64,000 nucleotides of DNA from an uncultured Bacteroidales bacterium (GCA_946408345.1 CAMJRR010000003.1:1-64000); one strand, 5' to 3'. Positions 15,604 to 24,704 are shown, counted from the first letter of the stretch. Notes: generated by a model from the sequence alone, not told the origin. Translations and numbers: made by a program.

Positions 15604-16806
15604 CTACTTAGACACTTCATGGATTACAGATCCTATCTGTAATTCTTCAATTCCAACACCTTGCAGTAAAATTCCACACGCATCACCAGCTTCTGCTTCG
15701 TCAAGTATTTTATCAAACATGCCAATTCCGAACACAATTGCTTCATGTCTCTTGCCATCATCAACAATTACGACCCTAGCACCTTTTTTAATGATTCCTG
15801 ACCAAACTCGGCCAACAGCCATTGGATTCTGAGGATAATTCTCCAGTTCCCAAACATCCTCAATCTCCATTGAGAAAGGCGAGTTTATTCTTTCAGCATA
15901 ATCTTTTCTTTCTTGTTCTGTGAGGCTCATGCCTCCATCTAGCTTTTCTATACTATCCATTTTCTTGTTTAGTTTTTCCAATTCTGTTTTACACCACGGA
16001 ATTCCAAGAGACGCTCCCTTTTCAATCAGAGTCATGGCAAAATCCATGTCTCCAGCCTCTTCCTGGCATCTTGCATAAATACACCAACACATCCCCCAAT
16101 AGAAATGCTTGCCATGATCATATTCTGACAAGTTCCCGTACAAATCCTTTCCCAAAATAGCGTACCGTTCTGCTTCTTGATAGTTACCCATATCAAATAG
16201 AGCATCCGCTAAGTTCGCATAACCCACTTCTTGGTCAAATTGATTTGCACTGTTTATGAGTTCTTTCGCAAGTCCTTCTTTCAGTTTTAAGTCGTCTTCT
16301 ACTTCCCAATTAAACAAAATTTCAAAAATAGTGTCATAATATGCGTTATTAAACCAATCTCGTAGTGCTTCAGTTTTTATTAACGTCTCTTCCATGCTCT
16401 CAATAGGAGGGCATTCTATTTTTATTGATTGAAGTCTGCGAAAAAGACCAGGAATATCTTGCCTATTATGTTTCAAGAAAAGCAAATCAAATATAAGGGA
16501 CATCGTTTTGAATTCCTCGTCTTCATTCAAAAACCTTCGTGCTGATTGAATTGCTTTCTTTCCTAGTTCAACAGCATATTCCTTATCAGTATCGCTGTTT
16601 TCGTCTATTTCATAATAGTAGAAACGACATAGCACTGTTGCCATATAATAGTAACAAGCCGCACTATTTGTATTGCTATATTCTTGGTTTTTTGCTTTTC
16701 TACAAATTGAATTGTACTCTTTCTCAAAGCTTTGGCGGCTGATGAGGTAGGAATCCACATTGTCAAAGAAACGATTCCAGTCTTCCGAAAAATTGTATTG
16801 ATCCAT
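15604..16806 (-). CDS. TPR-like protein with C-terminal EF-Tu domain-II barrel
   Basis: Residues ~1-300 are helical repeats of TPR/Sel1 type (ACYYYMATVL, EVGYANLADALFDMGN, YWGMCWCIYARCQEE). Residues ~308-397 align closely with domain II of elongation factor Tu: PFSMEIEDV, VGRVWSGIIKKG, FGIGMFDKILDEAEAGD, GILLQGVGIEEL, GSVI. In EF-Tu the same positions read PFLLPIEDV, TGRVERGIIKVG, MFRKLLDEGRAG, LLRGIKREEI. No G-domain is present, so it cannot be a GTPase. In EF-Tu this barrel contacts the aminoacyl-tRNA and the ribosome; here it may bind RNA or act as a decoy or recognition module. It lies 11 bp after the 77-residue gene and 2 bp before the zinc ribbon. The homology is clear, the role unknown. 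Confidence 0.75.
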   Translation of the reverse strand: MDQYNFSEDWNRFFDNVDSYLISRQSFEKEYNSICRKAKNQEYSNTNSAACYYYMATVLCRFYYYEIDENSDTDKEYAVELGKKAIQSARRFLNEDEEFKTMSLIFDLLFLKHNRQDIPGLFRRLQSIKIECPPIESMEETLIKTEALRDWFNNAYYDTIFEILFNWEVEDDLKLKEGLAKELINSANQFDQEVGYANLADALFDMGNYQEAERYAILGKDLYGNLSEYDHGKHFYWGMCWCIYARCQEEAGDMDFAMTLIEKGASLGIPWCKTELEKLNKKMDSIEKLDGGMSLTEQERKDYAERINSPFSMEIEDVWELENYPQNPMAVGRVWSGIIKKGARVVIVDDGKRHEAIVFGIGMFDKILDEAEAGDACGILLQGVGIEELQIGSVIHEVSK

Positions 16807-16817
16807 AATAAATAGTT

Positions 16818-17051
16818 TTACGATTTCTTAATATCAAACAAACCATGTCCTCCTTTGATGTCGTTGTCAGATAAGTAGATGCCATTGACTTCCAGCTGTT
16901 TTTTCAGTATATCGTGACAGCGACTATTGTTGAACAAATTATTTGGGCCGATGCCTGGCATATTAATGTTAATCGCATATTGCTCACCTTTGTCGATGTG
17001 CATTTGTCCACGGTTTATGTCGTGTTTTGCGGTAATGATAAATGTTGGCAT
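16818..17051 (-). CDS. Hypothetical protein, 77 aa
   Basis: I recognise no family with certainty. It begins MPTFIITAKHDINRGQMHID, a beta-rich start seen in small phage-type proteins, and ends KGGHGLFDIKKS. No signal, membrane span or metal-binding motif. The start lies 2 bp after the stop of the 94-residue gene, within the nine-gene operon. Confidence 0.6.
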   Translation of the reverse strand: MPTFIITAKHDINRGQMHIDKGEQYAININMPGIGPNNLFNNSRCHDILKKQLEVNGIYLSDNDIKGGHGLFDIKKS

Positions 17052-17053
17052 AG

Positions 17054-17338
17054 TTATTTAATCCCATCTTTTATGGCTTGCTTTGCTTCTTCTGGCTCAC
17101 GAAGCAACCAATCCAAAGTTAATAATGCTCCAGTTAAAGACAGGCCAAATTCTTGCATGAGACCTTTACAGGTGTAATTTTCAATACACAAATCAGGTTC
17201 AGTCCCATTGGTGATAAATGCCTCAAATGCATTAAGTATTACAGGATTCGTCTTCTGAATCATTTGAGACAATTCTTGAATCTGATCTTTTGGCACTTTT
17301 TGCGTCTCAAGAAACGCTTGTACTTTCATTGTTTCCAT
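17054..17338 (-). CDS. Hypothetical protein, 94 aa
   Basis: I recognise no family. It is a helical, Gln/Leu-rich small protein. Its ATG (17338) is separated by 1 bp from the stop of the metallopeptidase gene, indicating translational coupling; it could be a regulator or inhibitor of that enzyme, which is an inference from position only. The second ATG four codons in is an alternative start. Confidence 0.6.
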   Translation of the reverse strand: METMKVQAFLETQKVPKDQIQELSQMIQKTNPVILNAFEAFITNGTEPDLCIENYTCKGLMQEFGLSLTGALLTLDWLLREPEEAKQAIKDGIK

Positions 17339-17339
17339 T

Positions 17340-18113
17340 TTAGTCTCTTAGATTTTTAAGTTTGTCGACCTGTGAAAAAACATAACTTTCAAACGCGAAT
17401 GCGTCCTTCTCTATGGGTTGGTTTCGGTATGCTTCAAAACCATATATCTGCGCACTCTTATAATGATCCATATTGTATTTCCAAGAGGAAATTACCTCAC
17501 TGGGAACATCTGGATATAAATGCGGATTATTAACTACTTGCTGTTGAAATGCGTGCTCCGATTCATGGGTGATGGTTTTAATAAGGCCTCGAGGATCAGG
17601 ATGTTCCAGATAGTTTTCGTTCAAGGTGATGCTATTTGTTTCAGGATTATATCCCCCTAATGAATCCATAGGACGAAACTCTATTGGAATATCGACAGGC
17701 AAACCTAAACAGTCTTTTATTTCCTCAAAATACTCTTTAGCTAATTGCTCTCTCGTTTCTATGCTTCCTTCCATATAAATTTCAGCTTGCCCTGTTTCGT
17801 AGAATTCATTGGCCGTTGAAATGCATTGCTCTACACATTCAATGTTAGCAAATTGTTCCAACTGTTTCACATCTGATACACATTCATAGTATTCCTGAGG
17901 CATAAGTTCTGTTGGTATTTCCATTTCATCACGACGCAGTTCCATCATGCTTATGGAATCCAACTTTTCTTCGTGGTTCATGTGTAGCCAGTCTTCGGGG
18001 TCTGGAATCACTTCTTGTAGATATTCCAATTGAGCATTCGAAAGACCTTCATTTTGTAATCCTTCAAAAGAATCGGTAGGGGATAACCCTTCGCAATCTT
18101 CTAATCCATACAT
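17340..18113 (-). CDS. Putative HExxH zinc metallopeptidase
   Basis: This 257-residue protein carries HESEH (183-187), the zinc-binding and catalytic HExxH motif, in ITHESEHAFQQQ, much like the HExxH region of DUF4157-like and other gluzincin-type peptidases. The later QPIEKDAFAFE (232-242) offers a Glu as third zinc ligand. The N-terminal ~120 residues are acidic and helical and may gate the active site. There is no signal peptide, so it should act in the cytoplasm. It lies 1 bp downstream of the HerA-type ATPase gene and 1 bp upstream of the 94-residue gene, in the nine-gene operon. The family is not named here; the motif makes a peptidase likely. Confidence 0.6.
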   Translation of the reverse strand: MYGLEDCEGLSPTDSFEGLQNEGLSNAQLEYLQEVIPDPEDWLHMNHEEKLDSISMMELRRDEMEIPTELMPQEYYECVSDVKQLEQFANIECVEQCISTANEFYETGQAEIYMEGSIETREQLAKEYFEEIKDCLGLPVDIPIEFRPMDSLGGYNPETNSITLNENYLEHPDPRGLIKTITHESEHAFQQQVVNNPHLYPDVPSEVISSWKYNMDHYKSAQIYGFEAYRNQPIEKDAFAFESYVFSQVDKLKNLRD

Positions 18114-18114
18114 A

Positions 18115-20880
18115 TTACTTGACTTTATTAACCTTCACCCAGTGCTTATCGGGCGAAAGAGAGGTTGAAACAATGCACTGGCCAACGCCCAACTTTGGTA
18201 TTATCAGACGCTGTTCTTTACTTATACCCATCGATTCTGCAATGGCCTTGCAATCGTCTTCAGCCACCAAACGATGGGTGATTTTTGTGTTCGTGTTCTT
18301 GATGGCATCTGGAATGAGCCTTGTGGGAACTTGGTCAACGAGGAACAGACCTTCTCCATAAGCTCTGATTTCAGAAAGCATATTGCTAAACATCATTGCA
18401 GATTTGTACTGCGGCATTTCCTGGTTGTCGCATTTCATCATCACACGATGGGCTTCCTCAATAATTGTCAGATGACGACATCCGTTATCGTTGAAGTCAA
18501 TTTGTCCTGTCTCTGCCTGCGCAGAACGATATTCATACAAGAACTGAAGAATCAATGCCATAAAGAAGCTCTTATCAACATCGTCACCAACATACGAAAG
18601 ATTGATGACACAAGGTTTACCAAAGAGTTCTTCCCATGGGGTTGACTTGGTTGTATTGAGCATTTCGCCCTTCCATCCACGTTTCAAGCTGTCAATACGA
18701 GTATTGAAACAAGCCTTCATGTTGCGTTCAATCCGCTCCTCATAGCCTCTGTTTTGTATAACCTTATCCACACTGACACTCATGCTGTTAAGGGTTGGTG
18801 CTTTTGTTATCCCCAATTCGGGCATAACGGTCAACCAATCTGTTGACTTGTTCTGATAGATGGTATAGAGCAAATCCTCCATAAGTACAGGTAGTATGTC
18901 GTACATCGGGAAAGCGGCGGCAAACGTGGATTTCAAGCGATCAATATGGCTGAGTACATTTGGATCCTGCTCCTTGCTAAGCCAAATGATCTCGAAAGGA
19001 TTTAGTTTTAGTTCTTTGATATTCTCAGCCGTTTTGCGGGTGTGCTTGTCTTTGTAATTCTTACATCCGGGAATGTAGATTGAGATTGGTTCCTCAGAAT
19101 GCTCCTGGTTGTACTCAATAGCCCAATCAACATATTCCGTTTTAGCTGGTTCTATCACCAGGAAAGGCACCTGCCCAGATAAACTATTAAGTATGGCTTG
19201 AACCGTATTTGTTTTTCCGCTTCCATTGATTCCCGAAAGCAGTGTATGTTTGGCCAAGGAATCGATGGACAACTTGTATTCCATCTTTGTCTCGGAGCCA
19301 CCATACAACAAATTGCCAAATTGGATTGCTGGCTTGTCCGAACCTAATGTCGGTTTGTTTAAACTAAATTCTGGTGAACTATCAACTACACTGATGCCTG
19401 GTACTGATTTTAAAGGGAAATTAATTAGGTACGATAACTCCTTGGTAGTAAGTACACTCTTTAATTCCATAAAGTGTTCCCCCCAAGGATGCAGAAATCT
19501 TCTTCCACCTGCTCCATATATTTCAAGGCGCGGCTCTGTCAACTGCCCGAAAGAGCTTTGCATCAAAGATTTTCCATCCACATTTTGGCTCACAATATCT
19601 GTGATACAGTGAAGTCTAATTGGCTCGTAAGACGATTCTTGACCGCTCATGATCGAACGCAATTGCAATGCGCCACTTTCAGCATCTGACTCATTTTCCG
19701 CGAGGATATAGGTACCAACAGTCCAAAGGCCGATGGCTTTGCCAACTTCAAATCGTTTTGAATGATAATAAAGTTGTTCCGCAATGGCTTCTATGTGTTT
19801 GTTTACAATGTTGCGGCTAATGCTTTGCGACTTGCTTTCGTTAACACCTTCTGTATATGTATCAGACTCAGAAGAAGTATCCGTATTGGTAGTTCCTGTA
19901 GTTTTGGTAGGCATAGCACTACTAATGAATCCTGCGACTAAAGCCCCTCCAGGAATAACGGCACTGGCGGCTCCTGCCAATGCTCCAGCCGCATTTACAC
20001 AACCGTCTAAAACAGCCGAGGCGGCAGGAAACATTTCTGCGGCCATTCCAATACCTGTTGCTGCCAATGCGGTTTTTCCAAGGGCAGTAAAGCTCTTTTT
20101 GGTCACAGACTCACTAATACTTGTGGAATGTGAAGTACTTGAAGTATGCGACATGGATTTGGAGGTGCCTTCGCTTATACCTTCTGTAACATTCATGGAT
20201 TTCAGGGATTCCGCTTGGCCATCCATTTCCCTACACTCGTACAACATGGTTTCAACATCATTTGTCTCAATTGGGTTGGCCACTACCAGATACGCGAAAT
20301 TCTTACTTTTATTCATCCCCGCTATCAAAGTGTCAATAGTGGCAGGATAAACCGTCTTATAAAGCGTCTCCATTGATGGGATTCCTGTTACCGCATACAC
20401 ATTATCAAGTTTGTCGGCACAAATATCTTCCTTCAGAATTGATATGACAGGGTCGTCCTCGTCAACTGTGACAGTTTGAATCCCTGGCCATACCCCTTTT
20501 ATAAACTCATTTAAATGTTTTATGTGGCGCTTAAGGTTTTCATTACCTCTTAATCCCAGATACATATTACATTCCTCTCCATTGCCAGTGATTAAGAAAA
20601 GCAATTGTATCTTTTTAGGAATGAAGCATGAATATAGGATTTTCTGTATTGCCACAAAACAATTTTCTGGACCTTTCTCGACGGGTCGCCCTACCTGCTT
20701 GATGGCAATCCATTTGGCTTTCAATTGGGCTGAATTGGCTATCGGATGGATTTGAAAAGGAGAGGTTTCCGAGTCTATGTTTTCCAAATATTTCCTTTCA
20801 GCACAGAAAGAAAGGGATGCCGACATCGCAGTTGCGACACGAGCTTTTGCTATAGGTTCGTATGGGTTGATGTTAGCCAT
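18115..20880 (-). CDS. HerA/FtsK-type (DUF87) ATPase with central membrane segment
   Basis: The 921-residue protein has Walker A GINGSGKT (~549-556) and Walker B LTIIEEAH (~803-810), the HerA/FtsK/VirB4 pattern (I-E-E-A-H). The later SEIRAYGEGLFLVDQ and ITHRL supply the sensor and arginine-finger regions of this hexameric pump clan. Residues ~232-260 and ~324-355 are Ser/Thr-rich linkers surrounding a Gly/Ala-rich hydrophobic stretch (~265-323) that is probably a membrane hairpin. The N-terminal ~230 residues are unassigned. Such ATPases move DNA or protein across a membrane or act with a nuclease in defence (HerA-NurA, HerA-SIR2). No nuclease partner is adjacent; the neighbours are Hsp70- and peptidase-like. 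Confidence 0.75.
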   Translation of the reverse strand: MANINPYEPIAKARVATAMSASLSFCAERKYLENIDSETSPFQIHPIANSAQLKAKWIAIKQVGRPVEKGPENCFVAIQKILYSCFIPKKIQLLFLITGNGEECNMYLGLRGNENLKRHIKHLNEFIKGVWPGIQTVTVDEDDPVISILKEDICADKLDNVYAVTGIPSMETLYKTVYPATIDTLIAGMNKSKNFAYLVVANPIETNDVETMLYECREMDGQAESLKSMNVTEGISEGTSKSMSHTSSTSHSTSISESVTKKSFTALGKTALAATGIGMAAEMFPAASAVLDGCVNAAGALAGAASAVIPGGALVAGFISSAMPTKTTGTTNTDTSSESDTYTEGVNESKSQSISRNIVNKHIEAIAEQLYYHSKRFEVGKAIGLWTVGTYILAENESDAESGALQLRSIMSGQESSYEPIRLHCITDIVSQNVDGKSLMQSSFGQLTEPRLEIYGAGGRRFLHPWGEHFMELKSVLTTKELSYLINFPLKSVPGISVVDSSPEFSLNKPTLGSDKPAIQFGNLLYGGSETKMEYKLSIDSLAKHTLLSGINGSGKTNTVQAILNSLSGQVPFLVIEPAKTEYVDWAIEYNQEHSEEPISIYIPGCKNYKDKHTRKTAENIKELKLNPFEIIWLSKEQDPNVLSHIDRLKSTFAAAFPMYDILPVLMEDLLYTIYQNKSTDWLTVMPELGITKAPTLNSMSVSVDKVIQNRGYEERIERNMKACFNTRIDSLKRGWKGEMLNTTKSTPWEELFGKPCVINLSYVGDDVDKSFFMALILQFLYEYRSAQAETGQIDFNDNGCRHLTIIEEAHRVMMKCDNQEMPQYKSAMMFSNMLSEIRAYGEGLFLVDQVPTRLIPDAIKNTNTKITHRLVAEDDCKAIAESMGISKEQRLIIPKLGVGQCIVSTSLSPDKHWVKVNKVK

Positions 20881-20892
20881 TGTTGTACTTAT

Positions 20893-22800
20893 TTAGTCCA
20901 CTAAAATACGAGCGTTCTTTAGTTCCTTCTTATAAGCATCTAGCATGGTTCTCAATGCAGATTGAATGTCCTGCTTTATTTTGCGGTTATTTGCCACTGA
21001 GGAAATGATTTCTTCATGCAATTTTTCGCTCATGTGTTCGCCATCCCACTTTTCTGCGAAACCATCCCACACTTTTTGACGAGTGTCATAATCGAGTGGC
21101 TTCGACATAGCCTCTGCTTTCTTTTCTTCTTCCGATTTACCAAAGAGTTTACCCAATCCCCAGCCAATCAGCAGTCCAGGTATACCAAATAGAATTGCAG
21201 CAAGTCCTAATCCTCCAATGCCCAGCCAATTCGTACTATTCTCTACTATTTGGTCTGAGATTTCCTTCACCACAGAATCCATATTGATTGATCCAACATC
21301 CAACGAAGAAATCCTTAACTCCGGAACTTTCACGCTTGTTCCTTGTTTAGCATAAGCTCGAACCATACTATCAACGGCTTGTTTAACACCTTGTGTTTTG
21401 TCGTCAATCTCAGCTTGTAAATATGAAACGGCTTCTGATGATTTACGGCTCACGCTGTTTTGAATGTTTCGTCGTAATTGTGCTTGCAATTGGTTTGCAC
21501 TCCTGTCTTGATTAGATTCACAAAAATCTTTGACTGTATCTATTATCGTGTCGGTAACATCGTCCCATATCATGTGACCATAATTTGCGGCAAAACTTTC
21601 AAAAATTTCATCGCTTTTCTCTAGTTTGGCAATTTCCTGTGCGACCACCTTGTCACCGCCTTCGGTTCTAAGGTCAATTCGAGCAACTTCAGCAACACCT
21701 TGAGAAATGGTCAAAGATGGATCGGTGTCACGATATACTTGCTGCGGCGTTACACCCCAAGATTTGCACACCAAATCGTTTATGAAATCCATTCTGGAAG
21801 CACCGCCAGTCAAAAAAACGCCATAAATAGGTTGCCCATTTATTTTGTTTTGACGAAAGTCTATCATGGCATCCTCTATTTTCTTGAGATAACCTGTTTG
21901 TGTCAATAGTTCATCAAGTTGGCCAGGCTGAAAAGTGAACTTGAAGCGTTCATCTTCCAATTCCTCATCATCAATGATATCTTCAAAATTAATGGTTTTC
22001 TTATAGGGGAGTGTCGGATCGAAATAAACTTTTTCTTTCGCTGCTCTTGCCTGGAAAAGAAGATAATCAACTAGTTTAGGATATTTTGCTTCAAAAGTTT
22101 GAATGGCTTCAACATCCTCACGCTTCTTTCCATAGATGGTTTTTTCCACTAATGACGCACCGCAATCATAACCATAGTCAATTAGGTTTTCATTCGCATC
22201 GTTCATATATGTGAAATCAAGAGTACTAGAACCCATGTCAAATACAATAGCTCCTTTGTGGATATTCTTGCCCAGCCCAGAAGTTACATCCTGTTGGGCT
22301 CGGACAAAGGCTGCTCTCGATTCTTTGGTAACACCAGCAATGGGTATGCCTGCGGCCTCGGCCATTTGCAAATACAATTCTTGTTGATCTTTGTTCCAAC
22401 CAGACGGGGTTGCAATGTAAACCAAATGGTTTCCGTCTTGTAGCAAAGCTTGGTTGTTTTCCCTGATTCTAACATATACCTCGTGCATAAAACGAATCAT
22501 TGTTTTCTCTGCTTCGCCGTTGATGTCTTTGGGGGCTTGCTTGAAACATACTCGAACTGTGGCCTTCTTCAATACTTCAGGATTGAAAGCCGCGTCACCA
22601 ATGTAGGCAGAACTATCTTCCAAAATCGTGATTGCAGAAGGAATGACTTTTCTATTGCCACCCATTTCCAAGTCTTTTACTGGGTCAAGGTTGGCTGAAG
22701 GAGTATCCCATTGTAGAGGACAGATAGCAGCTGAGGTTTCTCCGTGACCGAGGTCTATGCCTATCACATACTCGTATTTTTTCTTGTCTCCGATATTCAT
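20893..22800 (-). CDS. Hsp70-like ATPase with C-terminal membrane segment
   Basis: The actin/Hsp70 ATPase core is intact in residues ~10-380: phosphate-1 IGIDLGHGETS (13-23), phosphate-2 GAIVFDMGSSTLDF (183-196) and adenosine GVFLTGGASRM (327-337). The canonical substrate-binding beta-sandwich does not follow. Residues ~385-520 are helical, then a Gly/Leu-rich hydrophobic segment (~525-554) leads to a charged helical tail. It is thus a membrane-associated Hsp70-like protein rather than a housekeeping DnaK. It lies 12 bp upstream of the HerA-type gene and 6 bp downstream of a gene with a GrpE-like C-terminus, so a dedicated nucleotide-exchange partner is plausible. No J-domain protein is present in the operon. 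Confidence 0.8.
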   Translation of the reverse strand: MNIGDKKKYEYVIGIDLGHGETSAAICPLQWDTPSANLDPVKDLEMGGNRKVIPSAITILEDSSAYIGDAAFNPEVLKKATVRVCFKQAPKDINGEAEKTMIRFMHEVYVRIRENNQALLQDGNHLVYIATPSGWNKDQQELYLQMAEAAGIPIAGVTKESRAAFVRAQQDVTSGLGKNIHKGAIVFDMGSSTLDFTYMNDANENLIDYGYDCGASLVEKTIYGKKREDVEAIQTFEAKYPKLVDYLLFQARAAKEKVYFDPTLPYKKTINFEDIIDDEELEDERFKFTFQPGQLDELLTQTGYLKKIEDAMIDFRQNKINGQPIYGVFLTGGASRMDFINDLVCKSWGVTPQQVYRDTDPSLTISQGVAEVARIDLRTEGGDKVVAQEIAKLEKSDEIFESFAANYGHMIWDDVTDTIIDTVKDFCESNQDRSANQLQAQLRRNIQNSVSRKSSEAVSYLQAEIDDKTQGVKQAVDSMVRAYAKQGTSVKVPELRISSLDVGSINMDSVVKEISDQIVENSTNWLGIGGLGLAAILFGIPGLLIGWGLGKLFGKSEEEKKAEAMSKPLDYDTRQKVWDGFAEKWDGEHMSEKLHEEIISSVANNRKIKQDIQSALRTMLDAYKKELKNARILVD

Positions 22801-22806
22801 GGCTTT

Positions 22807-23781
22807 TTAGTTTTCTGGTGTAAATACTTTTCCTTTTTTAATGATTTGATTTGCCTTTATTATAGCAGGATAAACTTGTTTTGTCTCGGTCGTGTTGGTT
22901 GATGGAACCAAATCAAAAAACACAGCATTGTCGCCATTGTAATCTATGACCTGGATGTTGTAGTTCTCCAACAATTCAGCCAAATCTTCTATTCGTTCTT
23001 GTATTTTTTTATTGAACTTTTCGTCTTCGTTGTGTGCTCTTTTATAGCCAATTAAAGACTGTATTCCTTCAAGTAACACGCCATATTCACGTTCAAGTGA
23101 TGGCTTCTCTTGATTCTCGAATTTCTGAACGACATTGTTGATTTGCGCTCTGAAAGTGACGATGATTTCATCAACATTATGACAAAGGTTCTTTACCACG
23201 CCAAGAAGCATGTCAATGTCGAGCGGTTTTTCAACAATGTGTGCCTCTGTCTTGACATACTTTGTCACAATTTCCTTTTCTACGGATTTGTTATCGGAGT
23301 TTTTGCTCATCAAGTATGTGGTCAATGCGGTACAAGCGATAGCACCGCATACAGCACCCCAAGTCCCAATTAAAGCACCACCTGCTAAAGCACCGACACC
23401 TGCTGCTACGGATGAAGTTGTCAGATTAATGGGTTTCTGTCCAATTTTTTTCTCAAAAGCACTATCTTGCTTAATCTCTTCAGATTCAGTCTCCACTTTC
23501 GGTTCTTCCGAAAAATCCGATTCTATTTCCACTTTTGGAAAACAGGTAAATCTAGCTTGTTGTGCATTAAGGATGGCAATAACTGCCTGAAGAATGTAAT
23601 CTTCCGACTGGGTAAGGTTCTGTCTAAATTCCCCTTCTTCCAAAAGCAGAGAGGAAAGGTGTTCGGAAATGATTAATTGTATCTTATCCGAATCTTTGGG
23701 TACGGTAAGACCCGAGAGAGAATCTCTCAGTTTCTTCTCACTATTCACGAATAGTGTTTCTAATGTGATTCTTTCAGTCAT
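22807..23781 (-). CDS. Membrane protein with GrpE-like C-terminal region
   Basis: The 324-residue protein has a helical N-terminus, a charged linker (~80-115), a Gly/Ala-rich hydrophobic segment (~124-158), and a long coiled-coil helix leading to a C-terminal ~65-residue part. That part (LLENYNIQVIDYNG, then FFDLVP, then IIKKGKVFTPE) follows the layout of the GrpE dimer helix and beta-wing (LxxxGVexid, FDP..H.A, GYxLxGRxxRPA). GrpE exchanges nucleotide on Hsp70, and the Hsp70-like gene starts 6 bp downstream, so a co-chaperone role is a good inference. The GrpE match is distant and should be tested by profile search. Confidence 0.55.
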   Translation of the reverse strand: MTERITLETLFVNSEKKLRDSLSGLTVPKDSDKIQLIISEHLSSLLLEEGEFRQNLTQSEDYILQAVIAILNAQQARFTCFPKVEIESDFSEEPKVETESEEIKQDSAFEKKIGQKPINLTTSSVAAGVGALAGGALIGTWGAVCGAIACTALTTYLMSKNSDNKSVEKEIVTKYVKTEAHIVEKPLDIDMLLGVVKNLCHNVDEIIVTFRAQINNVVQKFENQEKPSLEREYGVLLEGIQSLIGYKRAHNEDEKFNKKIQERIEDLAELLENYNIQVIDYNGDNAVFFDLVPSTNTTETKQVYPAIIKANQIIKKGKVFTPEN

Positions 23782-23804
23782 ATTATTATATGTTTATTAA
23801 ATTG

Positions 23805-24482
23805 TTAGTTTTCAGGATTTTTGATTATCATTTTCCCCTCGATTTCAGCATACACTTCGTTAAAGGGTTGTCCATCTGTGTTATAATAATTGTATGTGCT
23901 TCTCGACAATTGTTTCCAAAGATCTGATAAGCGGTCATTCTTTCTGACATGACCTCCATAGTGATAGAATATAGAAACAACTATCATCGCTTCCCAATCG
24001 TGCTTTTCGGCCTCTGCATACCAATAGTCGAATGAGTATTTCTTGGCGCGAAACTTTTTTGGCGTTGATTCTTGGCATTTCTGGTATTCTGAACGAAAAA
24101 GATTCATCCCTTCTTCATCATTCCATTTGCAATAGATTTCATACATACAGCGGTGATACATTAAAGACAGTTCCCTGTAACTATTGTCGTCTTTAACCTG
24201 ATCAGCCCATTGTTCCGCTTTATCGCCTATTTCATCTACTGCTTTTTCGTCAGGGTATTCTGCCTCCGTCAAATTGCCAAGTTCTGCAAGATAATGATAT
24301 GCCAGGAAGAATTGCTCCATGTCTGACATGGGTGGGATGTTCTTGTATAGAAAAATTTCGTGTGATAGTCCGTCGTGTCCAGCCATATAGCTTACGGAGA
24401 ACTCTTTTCTCATGTCTGGATGTTGTGCCACCTCAACTAATTTGTTGGTCAGTATTTCAATAAGTTGGGATTCTTCAATCAT
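23805..24482 (-). CDS. Hypothetical helical protein, 225 aa (first gene of operon)
   Basis: The protein is helical, with segments resembling TPR/Sel1 repeats (YHYLAELGNLTEAEYPDE, YRELSLMYHRCMYEIY, YWYAEAEKHDWEAMIVVS). I recognise no named family. ATG 24482 is chosen over the upstream TTG (24512), since the usual start codon lies there. It opens the nine-gene operon, after a leader of ~300 bases with an inverted repeat (24557-24648). It is separated by 23 bp from the GrpE-like gene. A recognition or scaffold role would fit a first gene with repeats, but that is speculation. Confidence 0.6.
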   Translation of the reverse strand: MIEESQLIEILTNKLVEVAQHPDMRKEFSVSYMAGHDGLSHEIFLYKNIPPMSDMEQFFLAYHYLAELGNLTEAEYPDEKAVDEIGDKAEQWADQVKDDNSYRELSLMYHRCMYEIYCKWNDEEGMNLFRSEYQKCQESTPKKFRAKKYSFDYWYAEAEKHDWEAMIVVSIFYHYGGHVRKNDRLSDLWKQLSRSTYNYYNTDGQPFNEVYAEIEGKMIIKNPEN

Positions 24483-24556
24483 ATTCAGAAACTCTGTTTC
24501 CGTTGCCCGCAAGTCACGCCAAGACAGGATTATACTTTAATGATATGGCACAAGAA

Positions 24557-24648
24557 AAGCGTGAGACTCGATTCGTCAAGTCCATTGATCAGTAGGTATC
24601 GCCAAACACCTTCACGGAACAGACCGAAGAAACAAATATCCCACGCTT
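24557..24648 (-). promoter_or_regulatory. Inverted repeat in the leader of the nine-gene operon
   Basis: Arms AAGCGTGAGA (24557-24566) and TCCCACGCTT (24639-24648), 9 of 10 paired, enclose a 72-bp GC-rich loop. It lies between the promoter at 24806-24813 and the first gene. It may be a structured leader RNA. Confidence 0.4.
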
Positions 24649-24704
24649 GTTTTCATATCAATTGGGTGGAATATTTCACCTCGTTGATAACAAAAACAAC
24701 AAGT

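Noticed and set aside
18119-18645. ORFs on the plus strand in the HerA-type gene
   Set aside because: They overlap the Walker B coding region and have no promoter or ribosome binding site.
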